Below, piece by piece: positions 1-8,654 of a stretch of 39,037 nucleotides of DNA (position 1 is the first letter of the stretch; the number at the start of each line of letters is the position of its first letter). A program made the translations under genes and the position numbers. The stretch comes from an uncultured Eubacterium sp. (GTDB taxonomy: Bacteria > Bacillota > Clostridia > Lachnospirales > Lachnospiraceae), in contig CANDJC010000032.1 in the NCBI GenBank assembly GCA_947384955.1, positions 1-39,037 of the forward strand, in the 5' to 3' direction. The notes beneath the pieces were generated by a model that saw only the letters and a program-made list of their open reading frames with translations, was not told the origin of the DNA and did no database searches.

Positions 1-75
1 CATTCCGGAGCCGGAGCAGGAAGCCGGTGCATCTTCCCGTCACCCGGCGTCCGAGAGGCCAAAATATCCCCCAGT
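1..75 (-). repeat. Truncated copy of dispersed inverted-repeat element
   Basis: Read on the minus strand, this edge matches the left end of the hairpin element at 38058-38128. Shared blocks in order are a G-run followed by ATTTTGGC, then CTCGGACGCCGGG, then a GGGAAGATG/GGGGATG block, then TTCCTGC and CGGCTCC. A few indels separate the two copies. The element continues off the window. It begins only about 20 bases after the vgrG-like stop codon, so the contractile-system operon either ends here or is interrupted by the element. Confidence 0.6.
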
Positions 76-94
76 CCACTCAAAGCAACCCGCT

Positions 95-1756
95 TCAATT
101 TTCCTTAATCAGCGGCGCCTTCATATTAATATTTCCGTCCATCTTAATCGAACTTGCCCCGCAGGACTCTTCTATCGCACTCGAAGCAGACAGCACCAGC
201 TTCTTCCCAGCATCTGCCGATAAATCCCTGTCAGCAGAAAACTTCATCTCACTTTTCGTACCCGCAGCAAAATCTCCTTTGCTCGTAATCGTCAGCGTAT
301 CCTCTCCGGATACCTGAATCGGCTTAGCCGCTGACATACTGATTCCATCTGCCGGAACCATGTTCAGATTATTTTCCCTGCATGTTACAGATACAGAATC
401 CTGCGCTGTAACAATCAGATTCTTTCCGGCATGAATGCTGAAATCGTTTGCGCTCGACATAGAAATATTATCTCCGCTCTGCACAGTAATACTCCCGTCA
501 CTGATTACCTGCACTTCCTTATCCGTAAACACATCGATACCGGAATCTTCGCTGATTCTGACCAGCGTCACCCCATCGTTTGCCGTAATCAGAATCTCCC
601 TGCGGTCGAGCCTGATTTCCTTTCCATCCGCTGTCCGCAGATATTTCACGCGCGGGTCAGACAAAAGTTCGGTATCCTCCTGCCGTACAGACTGCACGGC
701 ATAGGCGTCATTTTCGTCTTCTGTCGGAAATACAATCTGGACCGTATCGCCTTCTTCCGGCATCACATACCATCCCGTATGTTCTTCCGCGGAAAATCCG
801 GTTGCATAAGGGAACGGGTATGCGGTTCCCACGGACTGCGCTTCATCTATCGCCAGATGCACCTTTACCGTATCTTTTTCGGCTTTCAGCACTTCTGCGC
901 CGAGTGTCAGTCCGCTGATGTATGGATGGCATATATATGGCGCCGAAATGCCAGCCTTCGTAGTCGCTGTGACCGTACACAGGAATACTGAGCCTTCCAG
1001 CCTTAAATTCACTTCCCGTACAAAAAGCGTTTTCCCTCGGATACTGACCGTATCCCCGATTTCTGCCGCCACATGGCCTGTCTGTACGGTATATTCTTCC
1101 GCATCGGTTTCCTGATAAGAGATTTCTCTGCACTGAGACAGCTTCCGGTAACGCGCTACCTTTTTGCGCACCGAAAAATCATGGATGCTGCCGGTCTGTT
1201 CTCCGTATGATTTCCCACCGGGCAGTCCGAATGTAAAGGACGGTTTTTCAGCCCTTGCATCGGCTGCAAGAACGCTTCCGCTGTGAGATGCCAGCCTTTT
1301 TAGAAATTCCCAGTCTGTCTCCCGGTATTCTAACAAAAGATTCTGAATCTGCTTTTCCGGCGCCGTGCATTTCGCCGAGCCTCCCGCTTCCCCGGCCAGC
1401 TGGTTCACAATACTGCTGTAGCTTTTGCCCTTTTCCTGGAACGAACGCTTTTTTTCTTCTTTATCCAGCTTTATCGTCCAGGAAACCGCTTCTGCTTCCA
1501 GATAATAAACGCCGTTTTCGCATATCACGCCCACATCCTGCGCCGCGCCGCAAAAAAGAGTCTCCCCGTCTTCTTTCAGCTTCACGGTCTTTTGAGCCCA
1601 CTGCTGGCCAATCAGGCTGTCTTCTTCTCCTTCTTTTAATACTCCGCGGACATAAAATCTGGTATGCTCATTGATTTTTTTCACTAATTCCAGTTCCAGT
1701 ATCCTCTCAAGTGCAAATGGCTCTACACTGTATCTGCCTGTCTCCTGCAGTTCCAT
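95..1756 (-). CDS. VgrG-like spike protein of a contractile injection system
   Basis: A 553-residue protein with the layout of VgrG spikes. An N-terminal gp27/phage late control D-like part covers roughly residues 1-260, including a YRETDWEFLKRLA stretch typical of this fold. A gp5-like OB-fold follows (about 290-360) with the hallmark EEHTGWYVMPEEGDTV segment. The C-terminal half (about 375-553) is a string of short beta repeats (ITVQSGDNIS, FSIHAGKNLIV and similar) expected for a trimeric needle. In VgrG family members the trimer caps the inner tube and carries effectors and a PAAR tip. The start has AAAGGAGG seven bases upstream. It is the last gene of the operon, just after the Eag-like and PAAR-like genes. 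No extra C-terminal toxin domain is seen. The VgrG/Phage_GPD assignment is strong. The target and cargo are unknown. Confidence 0.9.
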   Translation of the reverse strand: MELQETGRYSVEPFALERILELELVKKINEHTRFYVRGVLKEGEEDSLIGQQWAQKTVKLKEDGETLFCGAAQDVGVICENGVYYLEAEAVSWTIKLDKEEKKRSFQEKGKSYSSIVNQLAGEAGGSAKCTAPEKQIQNLLLEYRETDWEFLKRLASHSGSVLAADARAEKPSFTFGLPGGKSYGEQTGSIHDFSVRKKVARYRKLSQCREISYQETDAEEYTVQTGHVAAEIGDTVSIRGKTLFVREVNLRLEGSVFLCTVTATTKAGISAPYICHPYISGLTLGAEVLKAEKDTVKVHLAIDEAQSVGTAYPFPYATGFSAEEHTGWYVMPEEGDTVQIVFPTEDENDAYAVQSVRQEDTELLSDPRVKYLRTADGKEIRLDRREILITANDGVTLVRISEDSGIDVFTDKEVQVISDGSITVQSGDNISMSSANDFSIHAGKNLIVTAQDSVSVTCRENNLNMVPADGISMSAAKPIQVSGEDTLTITSKGDFAAGTKSEMKFSADRDLSADAGKKLVLSASSAIEESCGASSIKMDGNINMKAPLIKEN

Positions 1757-1819
1757 ATGGCATCCTCCTTTTCTGTGGCTGAAAGCTGTTTCAAAATCTG
1801 CCCGCTTCCCGGCATCCTG

Positions 1820-2410
1820 TCACGCATTCTGCTGCTGCGCTGTACGCAAAGATGCAAGCATCTGCAGAAACACATCCTTCCAGTGACCCTGTTCCCCGCT
1901 CAGGCAGTTGCAGGCTCCCATCAGAAGCGTTCCTTTTAGCGAGGTAAAAAACATCAGGTTATACACATCCATATCCATCGCCGGAGATATAAAATCAAAC
2001 CACGCAATCCGGTTTTGTACTGCCAGAGCTGTCTGTTTTTCAATGGTACCTGCGGACGGATACAGCCGCAGTATCAGCAGTTCGATATCATCGCGCACCT
2101 GCTCTTCTTCCCCGGGATTTAATTTCTCCTTTTTTTTGGAAAACGTAATGTTGACCGTAGAATCTTCGCTTGTATAAATGATTTCCGGCCTGTTTTCGTT
2201 CGGATATTTCAGACGGGCCATTTCCTGGCTCATGAGCGCGAACTCATCCGGCATCCACATCCAGAGCTGCTTTTTTATAACCTCACGCTCATGAAACACT
2301 GCGTCTCTGCCGTCTATCCATACGCTGCCTTCTTTGATATTTCTGTTTCTGCTCTCTTCCCGGCCCTGTTTTAAAAACTGGATAAAATCTTCATCCCCGT
2401 ATTTTTCCAT
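1820..2410 (-). CDS. DcrB/Eag-like protein, candidate VgrG/effector adaptor
   Basis: A 196-residue soluble protein with no signal peptide or membrane segment. Residues about 50-196 have the pattern of the DcrB/DUF1795 (Mog1/PsbP-like) fold: a helix ending in LKYPNENRPEIIY, strand pairs, a hydrophobic MGACNC strand, and a final W..VF..ML.SL helix. In type VI systems DUF1795 proteins (Eag chaperones) hold effector transmembrane segments and help load them on VgrG. Its place between the PAAR-like and VgrG-like genes fits that job. The papain-fold toxin at 15973-16899 has a hydrophobic segment that such a chaperone could shield, but this is inference. The ribosome binding site is weak (GCGGTGAAGC). 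The fold call rests on pattern alone. Confidence 0.55.
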   Translation of the reverse strand: MEKYGDEDFIQFLKQGREESRNRNIKEGSVWIDGRDAVFHEREVIKKQLWMWMPDEFALMSQEMARLKYPNENRPEIIYTSEDSTVNITFSKKKEKLNPGEEEQVRDDIELLILRLYPSAGTIEKQTALAVQNRIAWFDFISPAMDMDVYNLMFFTSLKGTLLMGACNCLSGEQGHWKDVFLQMLASLRTAQQQNA

Positions 2411-2526
2411 GCTTCACCGCTTTCATTTCTATTTTCTGCCGTTTCTTATCTCTTTTTGCTGTTTCTTCCAAATTATTTACTATTATTTCATTACATCTTA
2501 CTGTTTCCTGCTATACTTACCGCCTC

Positions 2527-2850
2527 TTACTGCCCGTCATCTTTTATTTTCAAAATCCCCGCTCCTGCCGGGCACACCGCCATAGAGCCTGACAGCAGCG
2601 CGGGCATTCCCTGAACGAGCACATCGTTTTTCCCCTTCAGCCATACCGCGCATGCCGGCACACAGGGCATTTTTGTCAGCTTGCATACGCCAAAGGGGCC
2701 GACATTTAAAAGCGGCACGCAGTCCGTAATATTTGCCCGGTCCTTTCCCCTCAGCTTCACAAGTCTTCCCGGCGCCGTTCTTAGAGGTGCATCCGCTGTC
2801 CCCATGCTGCAGCTTATTTTCGCTCCGCTTACGACATAAGATTCTCCCAT
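2527..2850 (-). CDS. PAAR-like tip protein (DUF4280 family)
   Basis: A 107-residue protein matching the DUF4280 PAAR-like pattern. It has an N-terminal V.GA.ISCSMG segment, an NITDCVPLLNVGPFGVC core, paired cysteines (KMPCVPAC) and a C-terminal SGSMAVCPAGAGIL followed by DDGQ. PAAR and PAAR-like proteins form a small cone that sharpens the VgrG spike and can carry effectors. Here it is a stand-alone domain with no fused toxin. It sits three genes before the end of the operon, followed by the Eag-like and VgrG-like genes, which matches a spike-tip module. A GGAGG lies 11 bases before the ATG, a slightly long spacing. About 115 bases separate it from the next gene. They are AT-rich and I see no further feature in them. 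Confidence 0.85.
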   Translation of the reverse strand: MGESYVVSGAKISCSMGTADAPLRTAPGRLVKLRGKDRANITDCVPLLNVGPFGVCKLTKMPCVPACAVWLKGKNDVLVQGMPALLSGSMAVCPAGAGILKIKDDGQ

Positions 2851-2947
2851 TACGCCTTTGTCCTCCTTTCTTATCAGCTGTCAAAAAACTTCTTTCCCAG
2901 CTGCCAGAGCTCTGCCCAGAGTCCAAAAGCAGCTCTCTTCGTCCCTA

Positions 2948-3703
2948 CTAAAACACAGCCGGCCCGTCCGTCCTGTGCTCCCTTTTCACGCTCCGTCCTC
3001 CGGCTCCTGAAATCCGCACCAGACGCTCAAATATTTCGCTGTGAGAAAGTTCGCGCAAAGGCTCTTTCAGCCTGCGGCTTACATACCGCAGCAGGCATTC
3101 CCGCGATACCGGCTGGCATGCCAGGCAGGAAAGCGCGAAATGCACGTCGAAATCAGCCGCCTGCGGATTATCTAACACCATCCTTGCAAAAATCCGCAGC
3201 ACATCCGGTGCAGCCGTGACTCCGCCCGGTCCGGCATACGGCACCTGGGTAATATCCAGCGTATTATAAGCCGTACGGCAGTCTGCCAGGTCCCGATAGT
3301 CTTTCCTGAGACGGGCTCCCTTCGACAGACGGAACCGGCCCAGTTCCAGTTCATCTCTGCCAGCCTCGCCGTTTTTCAGACGCAGTTCGAGCCTTCGTAC
3401 ATAGAAATCATCCGTATAAGCCCCTGGATACAGGCGCAGACAGACCGTCACCTGCTGCTCGAACGCATCAAACGGCAGTATTTCATCCTTTGTCATGACC
3501 GCCTGTCCCTGATGCCAGACGGCTCCCTTCCCAACCAGGATGCATTCGTTCTCATAGCGGATATCGAATCCAAATAATACGCCGTCCGCCCAGTCCGCAA
3601 GCCCCATCTTTACCAGCTGAAGCGGGAAATCCCTCAGTGCTTCTAAGCTTTCCGTTTTCAGCACCCTGCCTTTGCAAAACAGCGGTTTAGCATCATACTG
3701 CAT
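2948..3703 (-). CDS. Putative baseplate protein, TssK/receptor-binding-protein shell-like N-terminus
   Basis: A 251-residue soluble protein. Its first ~100 residues (PLFCKGRVLKTESLEALRDF, then WADGVLFGFDIRY, then VGKGAVWHQGQAV, then a strand reading QQVTVCLRLYPG) follow the order seen in the shell domain of T6SS TssK and the shoulder of siphophage receptor-binding proteins: a short ligand stretch, a D.adG..F.. turn, and a K/G-rich beta hairpin. The rest is helical and not recognised. It starts three bases after the Hsp70-like stop codon with GGGAGG upstream, so translation is probably coupled. In a contractile system lacking a clear TssK this is the best candidate linking baseplate and membrane. 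The identity is tentative, and an unrelated phage-type baseplate protein is possible. Confidence 0.4.
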   Translation of the reverse strand: MQYDAKPLFCKGRVLKTESLEALRDFPLQLVKMGLADWADGVLFGFDIRYENECILVGKGAVWHQGQAVMTKDEILPFDAFEQQVTVCLRLYPGAYTDDFYVRRLELRLKNGEAGRDELELGRFRLSKGARLRKDYRDLADCRTAYNTLDITQVPYAGPGGVTAAPDVLRIFARMVLDNPQAADFDVHFALSCLACQPVSRECLLRYVSRRLKEPLRELSHSEIFERLVRISGAGGRSVKREHRTDGPAVF

Positions 3704-3706
3704 GTA

Positions 3707-6580
3707 TCAGTGCCTCCCGTCAAAATAATCCGTTTCCCACGCTCCCGGCTCAAACGGCAGAAAACCGGGTGTCCGGCTGTAAAGCCTGTCTGCCTCCCTG
3801 GCAGCTTCCAAAATGGAAAACCCCCAGCTGGTATCATCCGCATAAATAAAAAGACGCAGTTCCCCGTTGCGCATGCCGTCCAAATCTTCCTGCCTCAAAA
3901 ACGGGTAATCGGACAGCATCTGCCCGTATCCGGTCTCCTGGCGGTTTTCCCGTTCCAGCGAATACGGTATCGTAAAAACTTCTTTTCCCATCCCGTCTTT
4001 TAAATGAAACAAAACCTCCTGTGTTTCCACCGGCCTTGACAGACATCCATAAGCCTGTCCCATAGGCGTTCCTTTTTCTAACAGCGTTTTTTCCCGTCCG
4101 CCCGCCTTATAATCCTCCGCGGTCAAAGAATACGGCGCTCTGGCCGGCTCATAGCTGAGCTTCGTGCGTATCCGGCCGCTTCTTAAATCCCTCTGGTATG
4201 CCATGGCCCCGTCGATACACAGAAACTTCCGCTCGCATCCGCTCTCTCTTTTGGTCCGGGCTTTTCTGCCTGGCACATATTCTTTCATCACTTCCCGAAA
4301 CAGCTCGATTTTACTGCTCTGCCCGGACAGAATAATCCGGTCCGTGTCCATCAGGCGCCCGCTTTCGTACCATGGCTCGATAAAATTTTTCAAAAATCCG
4401 TAAATATCCGGCTTGAGCAAAAGCTGAATTTCTTCTTTTTCAATCACCAGGTCCGGGCAGGCCGTAAAGGTTTCAAATCCCCCTTTTGCCCTTTTTGCAA
4501 ACAAATGAAAATCCGTAAACGGGCCGTAATTTTTATAATCCGAAAACAGCGGCTGCAGCGCGATTCTTAAAATGCCCGGCCTGCAGTACAGCTTTTTTTT
4601 CACCATTTCCGCCAGATTCCACAGAAAATAAAAATTGCTTCTGACCTTTAAATATACGCTTTCCGGCTGATTCCTGTAGTCATCGTAACAGGTCGGAAGC
4701 ACGCTTTCCGTATCCCTGTAAACCTCTGAAAACACCCCGTATGCTTTTTCGACCCCCTCGCGGTCAACGATGTCATAAAGCTCTGCCAGTATTCCGGGAA
4801 ACAGCGCATCCATACTGACGGGTTCTTTATGTGTCAGCAGTTTTGCCAGACGGATTTTTAAATACTGCATCACGCGGTATGTCAGACGGTTTCCGCCAAA
4901 ATTGGTGTCACCGTGGGCATACGTCACATGAAGCTCCAGGCTGCTCGTAATGCCTTCATTCGTGATACGGTAACTGCAGTTTACCATATCGGAGGTGCCG
5001 CCCCCGCAGTCTAAAATCAGCATCTTTTTTAAAACACCGTCATCGTATGCAAGCTCCCGGATTCCCTGTTCCAAAAAATGATAAGCTACCGCTGCCGCCT
5101 CATCGGTAACATTTTTCATTAAAATCTCATGCTCCGGCAGCGCTTCTTTATACATGCGCAGAAAAAGCGCTTTCTGCTTGACCGGACATGTAAAACACAG
5201 CTTTTGAAACCGCATTCGATAAAGCTGCTGCGCCTGGTCGATGACATGCTTTAAAAAGGCGCGTATGAATAAAAGACGCTCTGCCTCACAGGTATTCCCT
5301 TCCATATCCGTAACGGTAATCCGTTCCCGGTAACGCCCAGCCCACCGCTTCATATCATAAAAAACACTGCAGCGCGCCAGATAGCCCCGCCTTTTTTGTT
5401 CCTCTGCCGCTTCCTCCCCGTAAAGAAATGTCATATGCTCTGCAATACCGTCGCTGCAGTCCTTCACAGCCAGCACACTCGGACACAGCCCGCAGTTCCA
5501 GCCGCCTGACTGCTTTTCCCCGCTTTGCAGCCCATACTCCGTGCCGCTGGTACAGTACCCAGGGCCGCCTGCCGCCTGCCATCCATCCTCCTGCCTGTAC
5601 TCCCGGCCGCCTGCCGCCTGCCATCCGCTTTCCCGCCTGTACTCTGTTTTGCCAGTCCGGCCCTTTCTGCTTTCCGGTCTGTCAGACTGTCCCTCTCTGT
5701 TTTCCGGCCCGTATTCTATCCGGTTGATATCCCCGGTGCTGCAGTCCCTTCGGCCTGTCTGCTCTTCTTCACAGTCCCGAGTCTTCGGGAATAAAATACG
5801 TCTGCCTGCGCTGCCTTTCTGCCGGTCAGATTCCAGGCAGACTCCGGCCGTTGTATAAGAAGTTCCGTAATCAATCAGCAGCGGCTCCTGTGAAACCGGA
5901 ACCTCCCTGACCCACACTTCCGGCAGCGGAACGCTGCTGTAATAAATCACGCTCTTTCTGCGCTCTTTTCCAAGATAGCAGCGGATGGTTTCTGTTACAG
6001 ACTCCGGCTCTAAAAACAGCAGCTCCCAGTGATGAAAACGCCCGGCCGGAATCTCCGGCGACATCCGTTCGCGTTTCAGATGCAGGCGGTATGTTTCATT
6101 TTTTGTGCAGGCAGCAGAATGCATCCTGCTTTTTTCCCGTTCCAGTGTAAAAACAGCCTGAATTTTCTGTTCGTCATCTATCAGAAAGGCGTACTGTCCG
6201 GGCTCTGTTTTACTGACAATCCGATAGGCAGAATCCATTTCATGAAACGACTGGTCCTGAAATAACTGCATCTGTGCAGGCACTTCCACGGTACTGTCCG
6301 CCCAGCTTCCGGATTTTTCAAAAGCTTTCGTCAGACGTTCGCAGCCTTCCTTCGAATACACGGCAATGCCCGGCTTTTTCTGCGTGCCCAGATAACGGTA
6401 AATAAGCGCTGCCAGCTCATCCCTTTGATAAAACATTTCCATTTTCGGAGGCTTGATATTTTCTGCCCTTAAAATCTCCTTCAGCACCGGCAGCTCCATC
6501 GTTTCCAGTTCTTCCCATGTATAAAGTCTCCTGACTGGATTTTTTTTCATTTTTCCCAGTTTATAAGTCTCATATTTCAT
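3707..6580 (-). CDS. Large Hsp70-like (ASKHA) ATPase of the contractile-system operon
   Basis: About 957 residues from the ATG at 6580. The Hsp70/actin ATPase landmarks are present: phosphate-1 loop LLIDYGTSYTTAGV, phosphate-2 loop MLILDCGGGTSDMV, a GDTNFGGNRL segment typical of Hsp70, and the adenosine motif IILSGQSSKIELF. Before the ATPase lies an N-terminal region with a short SAP-like helix pair (LYTWEELETMELPVLKEIL). An acidic, Gly/Trp-rich repeat region (DNA about 5430-5860) interrupts subdomain I-A. No canonical peptide-binding domain is recognised; the C-terminal ~150 residues are unassigned. The reading frame is open to a TTG at 6661 that overlaps the previous gene. The ATGs at 6607 and 6580 have better upstream purine runs, and I chose 6580. 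Possible roles are assembly or disassembly of the sheath or loading of cargo, replacing ClpV; this is inference. Confidence 0.75.
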   Translation of the reverse strand: MKYETYKLGKMKKNPVRRLYTWEELETMELPVLKEILRAENIKPPKMEMFYQRDELAALIYRYLGTQKKPGIAVYSKEGCERLTKAFEKSGSWADSTVEVPAQMQLFQDQSFHEMDSAYRIVSKTEPGQYAFLIDDEQKIQAVFTLEREKSRMHSAACTKNETYRLHLKRERMSPEIPAGRFHHWELLFLEPESVTETIRCYLGKERRKSVIYYSSVPLPEVWVREVPVSQEPLLIDYGTSYTTAGVCLESDRQKGSAGRRILFPKTRDCEEEQTGRRDCSTGDINRIEYGPENREGQSDRPESRKGRTGKTEYRRESGWQAAGGREYRQEDGWQAAGGPGYCTSGTEYGLQSGEKQSGGWNCGLCPSVLAVKDCSDGIAEHMTFLYGEEAAEEQKRRGYLARCSVFYDMKRWAGRYRERITVTDMEGNTCEAERLLFIRAFLKHVIDQAQQLYRMRFQKLCFTCPVKQKALFLRMYKEALPEHEILMKNVTDEAAAVAYHFLEQGIRELAYDDGVLKKMLILDCGGGTSDMVNCSYRITNEGITSSLELHVTYAHGDTNFGGNRLTYRVMQYLKIRLAKLLTHKEPVSMDALFPGILAELYDIVDREGVEKAYGVFSEVYRDTESVLPTCYDDYRNQPESVYLKVRSNFYFLWNLAEMVKKKLYCRPGILRIALQPLFSDYKNYGPFTDFHLFAKRAKGGFETFTACPDLVIEKEEIQLLLKPDIYGFLKNFIEPWYESGRLMDTDRIILSGQSSKIELFREVMKEYVPGRKARTKRESGCERKFLCIDGAMAYQRDLRSGRIRTKLSYEPARAPYSLTAEDYKAGGREKTLLEKGTPMGQAYGCLSRPVETQEVLFHLKDGMGKEVFTIPYSLERENRQETGYGQMLSDYPFLRQEDLDGMRNGELRLFIYADDTSWGFSILEAAREADRLYSRTPGFLPFEPGAWETDYFDGRH
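5566..5650. repeat. In-gene tandem repeat within the Hsp70-like gene
   Basis: Two adjacent copies of an approximately 42-bp GC-rich unit (GGCCGCCTGCCGCCTGCCAT core on the plus strand). They encode two copies of an ESGWQAAGGREYRQ-like peptide. The unit is in frame, and neighbouring codons (EYGLQSGEKQSGGWN and similar) look like older, diverged copies. It forms a probable flexible loop inserted in the ATPase domain. Confidence 0.7.
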
Positions 6581-6653
6581 GGAAGCTGCCTTCCTCCCTT
6601 CCAGCATCCCGCCTTCTTTAAAATACCGTTTCTCTCTGTCTGAATCGCTGTAT

Positions 6654-7379
6654 TTATGCAAGAATAAAATCGCCGGTACGCATCGTTTCCTCGTATCCTG
6701 TAATTCCGTAAGTCCGCATCCAGTGCACCGTACAGGAATAAGACAGCGGCAGAAACAGGCGAATCAGATAATTCAGGCGCCTTTCATCCTTTTCATTCCA
6801 GGGCTGGCGCATATAAAAGACAAATTCCTGCCCTTCCCTGATATAAATCTTACATTCCGGCTGCAGCGATTCCACAGCTTTTTTCAGGCAGAAGGCGGCG
6901 TCCCCGGTCTGATAAAAGCTCAGAATATGCCATGCCGCTTCCAGTTTTTCCGCATCTGTAAATTCCTCCAGTTCTGCCAGGCCGCCGAATACGCCGTCTT
7001 CCATATCCCGCACGATAAATTTCAGATAAAAATCATGCCGGCACATATCGGCTTTCAAATCCAGGTCTGCCAGATAATGCAGCAGGATATCCGCAAATAC
7101 CTCCTGAAACTCCTCATATCCAAGGTCGTCCGGTGTCAGAAACGGGTCAAAAATCGAAAAAAAGCGGAGATACGGATTCACGTCTATATGCGGAAATCCC
7201 TTTTCAAAGCCGTCATTTTCATACAGACTGTCCGCCTGCAGCTCGATATAGGGCGACACCCTCGTATTTTTCACATGATAATAAAGCTCCTTCATGCTCC
7301 CGCCCTGCTTTTTCACCGCCAGATACGGCCCCCATATCTGGCTGCTGCCGCGGTTTACTCCCTGATGATTCCTGTCCAT
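6654..7379 (-). CDS. Unassigned conserved-looking protein, possible baseplate wedge subunit
   Basis: A 241-residue soluble protein with no family I can name. The first ~28 residues are polar. The next part (KELYYHVKNTRVSPYIEL, then DVNPYLRFFSIFDPFLTPD) is aromatic-rich. The C-terminal ~60 residues (FVFYMRQPWNEKDERRLNYL, then FLPLSYSCTVHWM and an ETMRTGDFIL end) loosely resemble the closing region of baseplate wedge proteins, where a FLP....W segment precedes a final strand. The ATG at 7379 has an excellent GGAGG seven bases upstream and overlaps the preceding gene by 25 bases, so coupling is likely. An alternative ATG at 7295 also has a GGGAG. The role in the contractile system is inferred only from position. 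Confidence 0.5.
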   Translation of the reverse strand: MDRNHQGVNRGSSQIWGPYLAVKKQGGSMKELYYHVKNTRVSPYIELQADSLYENDGFEKGFPHIDVNPYLRFFSIFDPFLTPDDLGYEEFQEVFADILLHYLADLDLKADMCRHDFYLKFIVRDMEDGVFGGLAELEEFTDAEKLEAAWHILSFYQTGDAAFCLKKAVESLQPECKIYIREGQEFVFYMRQPWNEKDERRLNYLIRLFLPLSYSCTVHWMRTYGITGYEETMRTGDFILA

Positions 7380-8620
7380 TCATATTCCTCCGTACACAGC
7401 TGCAGCTCTGAGAGCAGAAAAAACATCTTTTCATACTGGAAAATATCCGAGCTGTCCTTTGGATGCAGCACAAGCGCCATTTTCCGTTTCTGCTTTAACA
7501 TGGAATGGGTCTGGATAAACGGATTCATATCCATGCTTTTGATTTCACCCTCTTTATCCGGACAGATATCCAAAAGCTCAAAGTCCTGAAACGCTTCATA
7601 AGAATGCAGTATCCGCTCTGTCTCTCCCTTTGTCCACAAATACCGGGGCTGGCCCATTGCCTGGCGGTCTGCATGACGCAGGTTTCTGTGATTCGACGCA
7701 GTCGGATAAAGAAGCGCTGTCTGGTCTTTGCGCATATCCATCCGGTTAAATTTCAGCAGGCTGACAGCACTGTACGCAGCCTCCTGCGTCCGCACGCACA
7801 GCTCTTCGCCGGAGCGTACGGCAAGAAACGCTTCCTGCTCTTTTAACGAATCCTCCCCTGTCATGACAAGATACCCGGACTGCGGCTCTGGCAGTAAAAT
7901 CCGGTGTTCATAAAAAGAAAGCTCTCCCGCCGCCCCTTCTTTTGCCCGCGTCTGATACTCCTCCTTTGACAGATTCCATACAAGAACCATGTCATTCATG
8001 GCAGACTCGGAATATTTACCCAGGTCAGCCGTGACCTTTAAAACAGACGCATCCTTCGGAATGATATGCTCCGTATCAAAAATATCCAGCATCTTATATA
8101 AAAAGGGGCAGTTTGGCGTATGCCACATTCTCCGGTTTGCCCCGAACTGCTGATACAGCCATGCAAATGCCTCCCGGTAAGCATAACTGAAAGAAAGACT
8201 GGCCTGAATCTGGAAATTTCCCTGGTCCGTTTCCACCTCCGCCCGGTGCGGCTCCTTTAAGCACTGCTGCACATCCGGGTATTTACAGGCTAAAAACAGC
8301 GTGCCAAGATAGCCTCGCTCAGCCTGGGCATATTCTGCTTCCCTGCCAGGCTCCAAAACCGCATCCACAGCGGCCAGGCATCTGCTGGCAGCATCCAGTC
8401 CGTCTTTTTTGCAGACGCCTGTATAGATATCATAAAGCTGGCTGTCATCGTTTCGCTCTGTGTCAATTCTACGCTCCAGATTCGTAAAACAGGAATCCGT
8501 ATATTTTAATAGCTCTTCAAACACATCCGCCAGCACATCCTGCAGCAGTATTTTTTGTACCGGATCTTTTATCTGCGCAATTCTGGCTCTCAAAAGCTCT
8601 TCCATCTGTTCCGTCTTCAT
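7355..8620 (-). CDS. Unassigned 421-residue protein of the contractile-system operon
   Basis: The frame is open further upstream, but that part lies over the end of the previous gene. The ATG at 8620 follows AGGAG and GGCGGAGG, giving MKTEQMEELLRARI as the N-terminus. Residues 1-110 are helical. The middle holds beta-rich stretches (SVLKVTADLGKYSE, NDMVLVWNLSKEEY, SYLVMTGEDS-like), and the C-terminal 80 residues are helix-rich with a KMALVLHPKDSSDIF motif. It has no signal peptide, no membrane segment and no enzymatic motif. Size and position between the TPR membrane protein and the Hsp70-like gene would suit a baseplate or sheath-accessory part. I do not recognise the family. Confidence 0.55.
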   Translation of the reverse strand: MKTEQMEELLRARIAQIKDPVQKILLQDVLADVFEELLKYTDSCFTNLERRIDTERNDDSQLYDIYTGVCKKDGLDAASRCLAAVDAVLEPGREAEYAQAERGYLGTLFLACKYPDVQQCLKEPHRAEVETDQGNFQIQASLSFSYAYREAFAWLYQQFGANRRMWHTPNCPFLYKMLDIFDTEHIIPKDASVLKVTADLGKYSESAMNDMVLVWNLSKEEYQTRAKEGAAGELSFYEHRILLPEPQSGYLVMTGEDSLKEQEAFLAVRSGEELCVRTQEAAYSAVSLLKFNRMDMRKDQTALLYPTASNHRNLRHADRQAMGQPRYLWTKGETERILHSYEAFQDFELLDICPDKEGEIKSMDMNPFIQTHSMLKQKRKMALVLHPKDSSDIFQYEKMFFLLSELQLCTEEYEWTGIIRE

Positions 8621-8654
8621 CCTCCGCCCTTCTCCTGCCGCAGTCTGGCTGCTC

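Noticed and set aside
431-991. Plus-strand open frame of 186 codons
   Set aside because: It lies wholly opposite the vgrG-like gene, has no ribosome binding site and no recognisable protein pattern.
6581-6661. TTG-initiated 27-residue extension of the Hsp70-like protein
   Set aside because: The TTG overlaps the end of the preceding gene without a binding site; ATGs at 6607 and 6580 are better placed.
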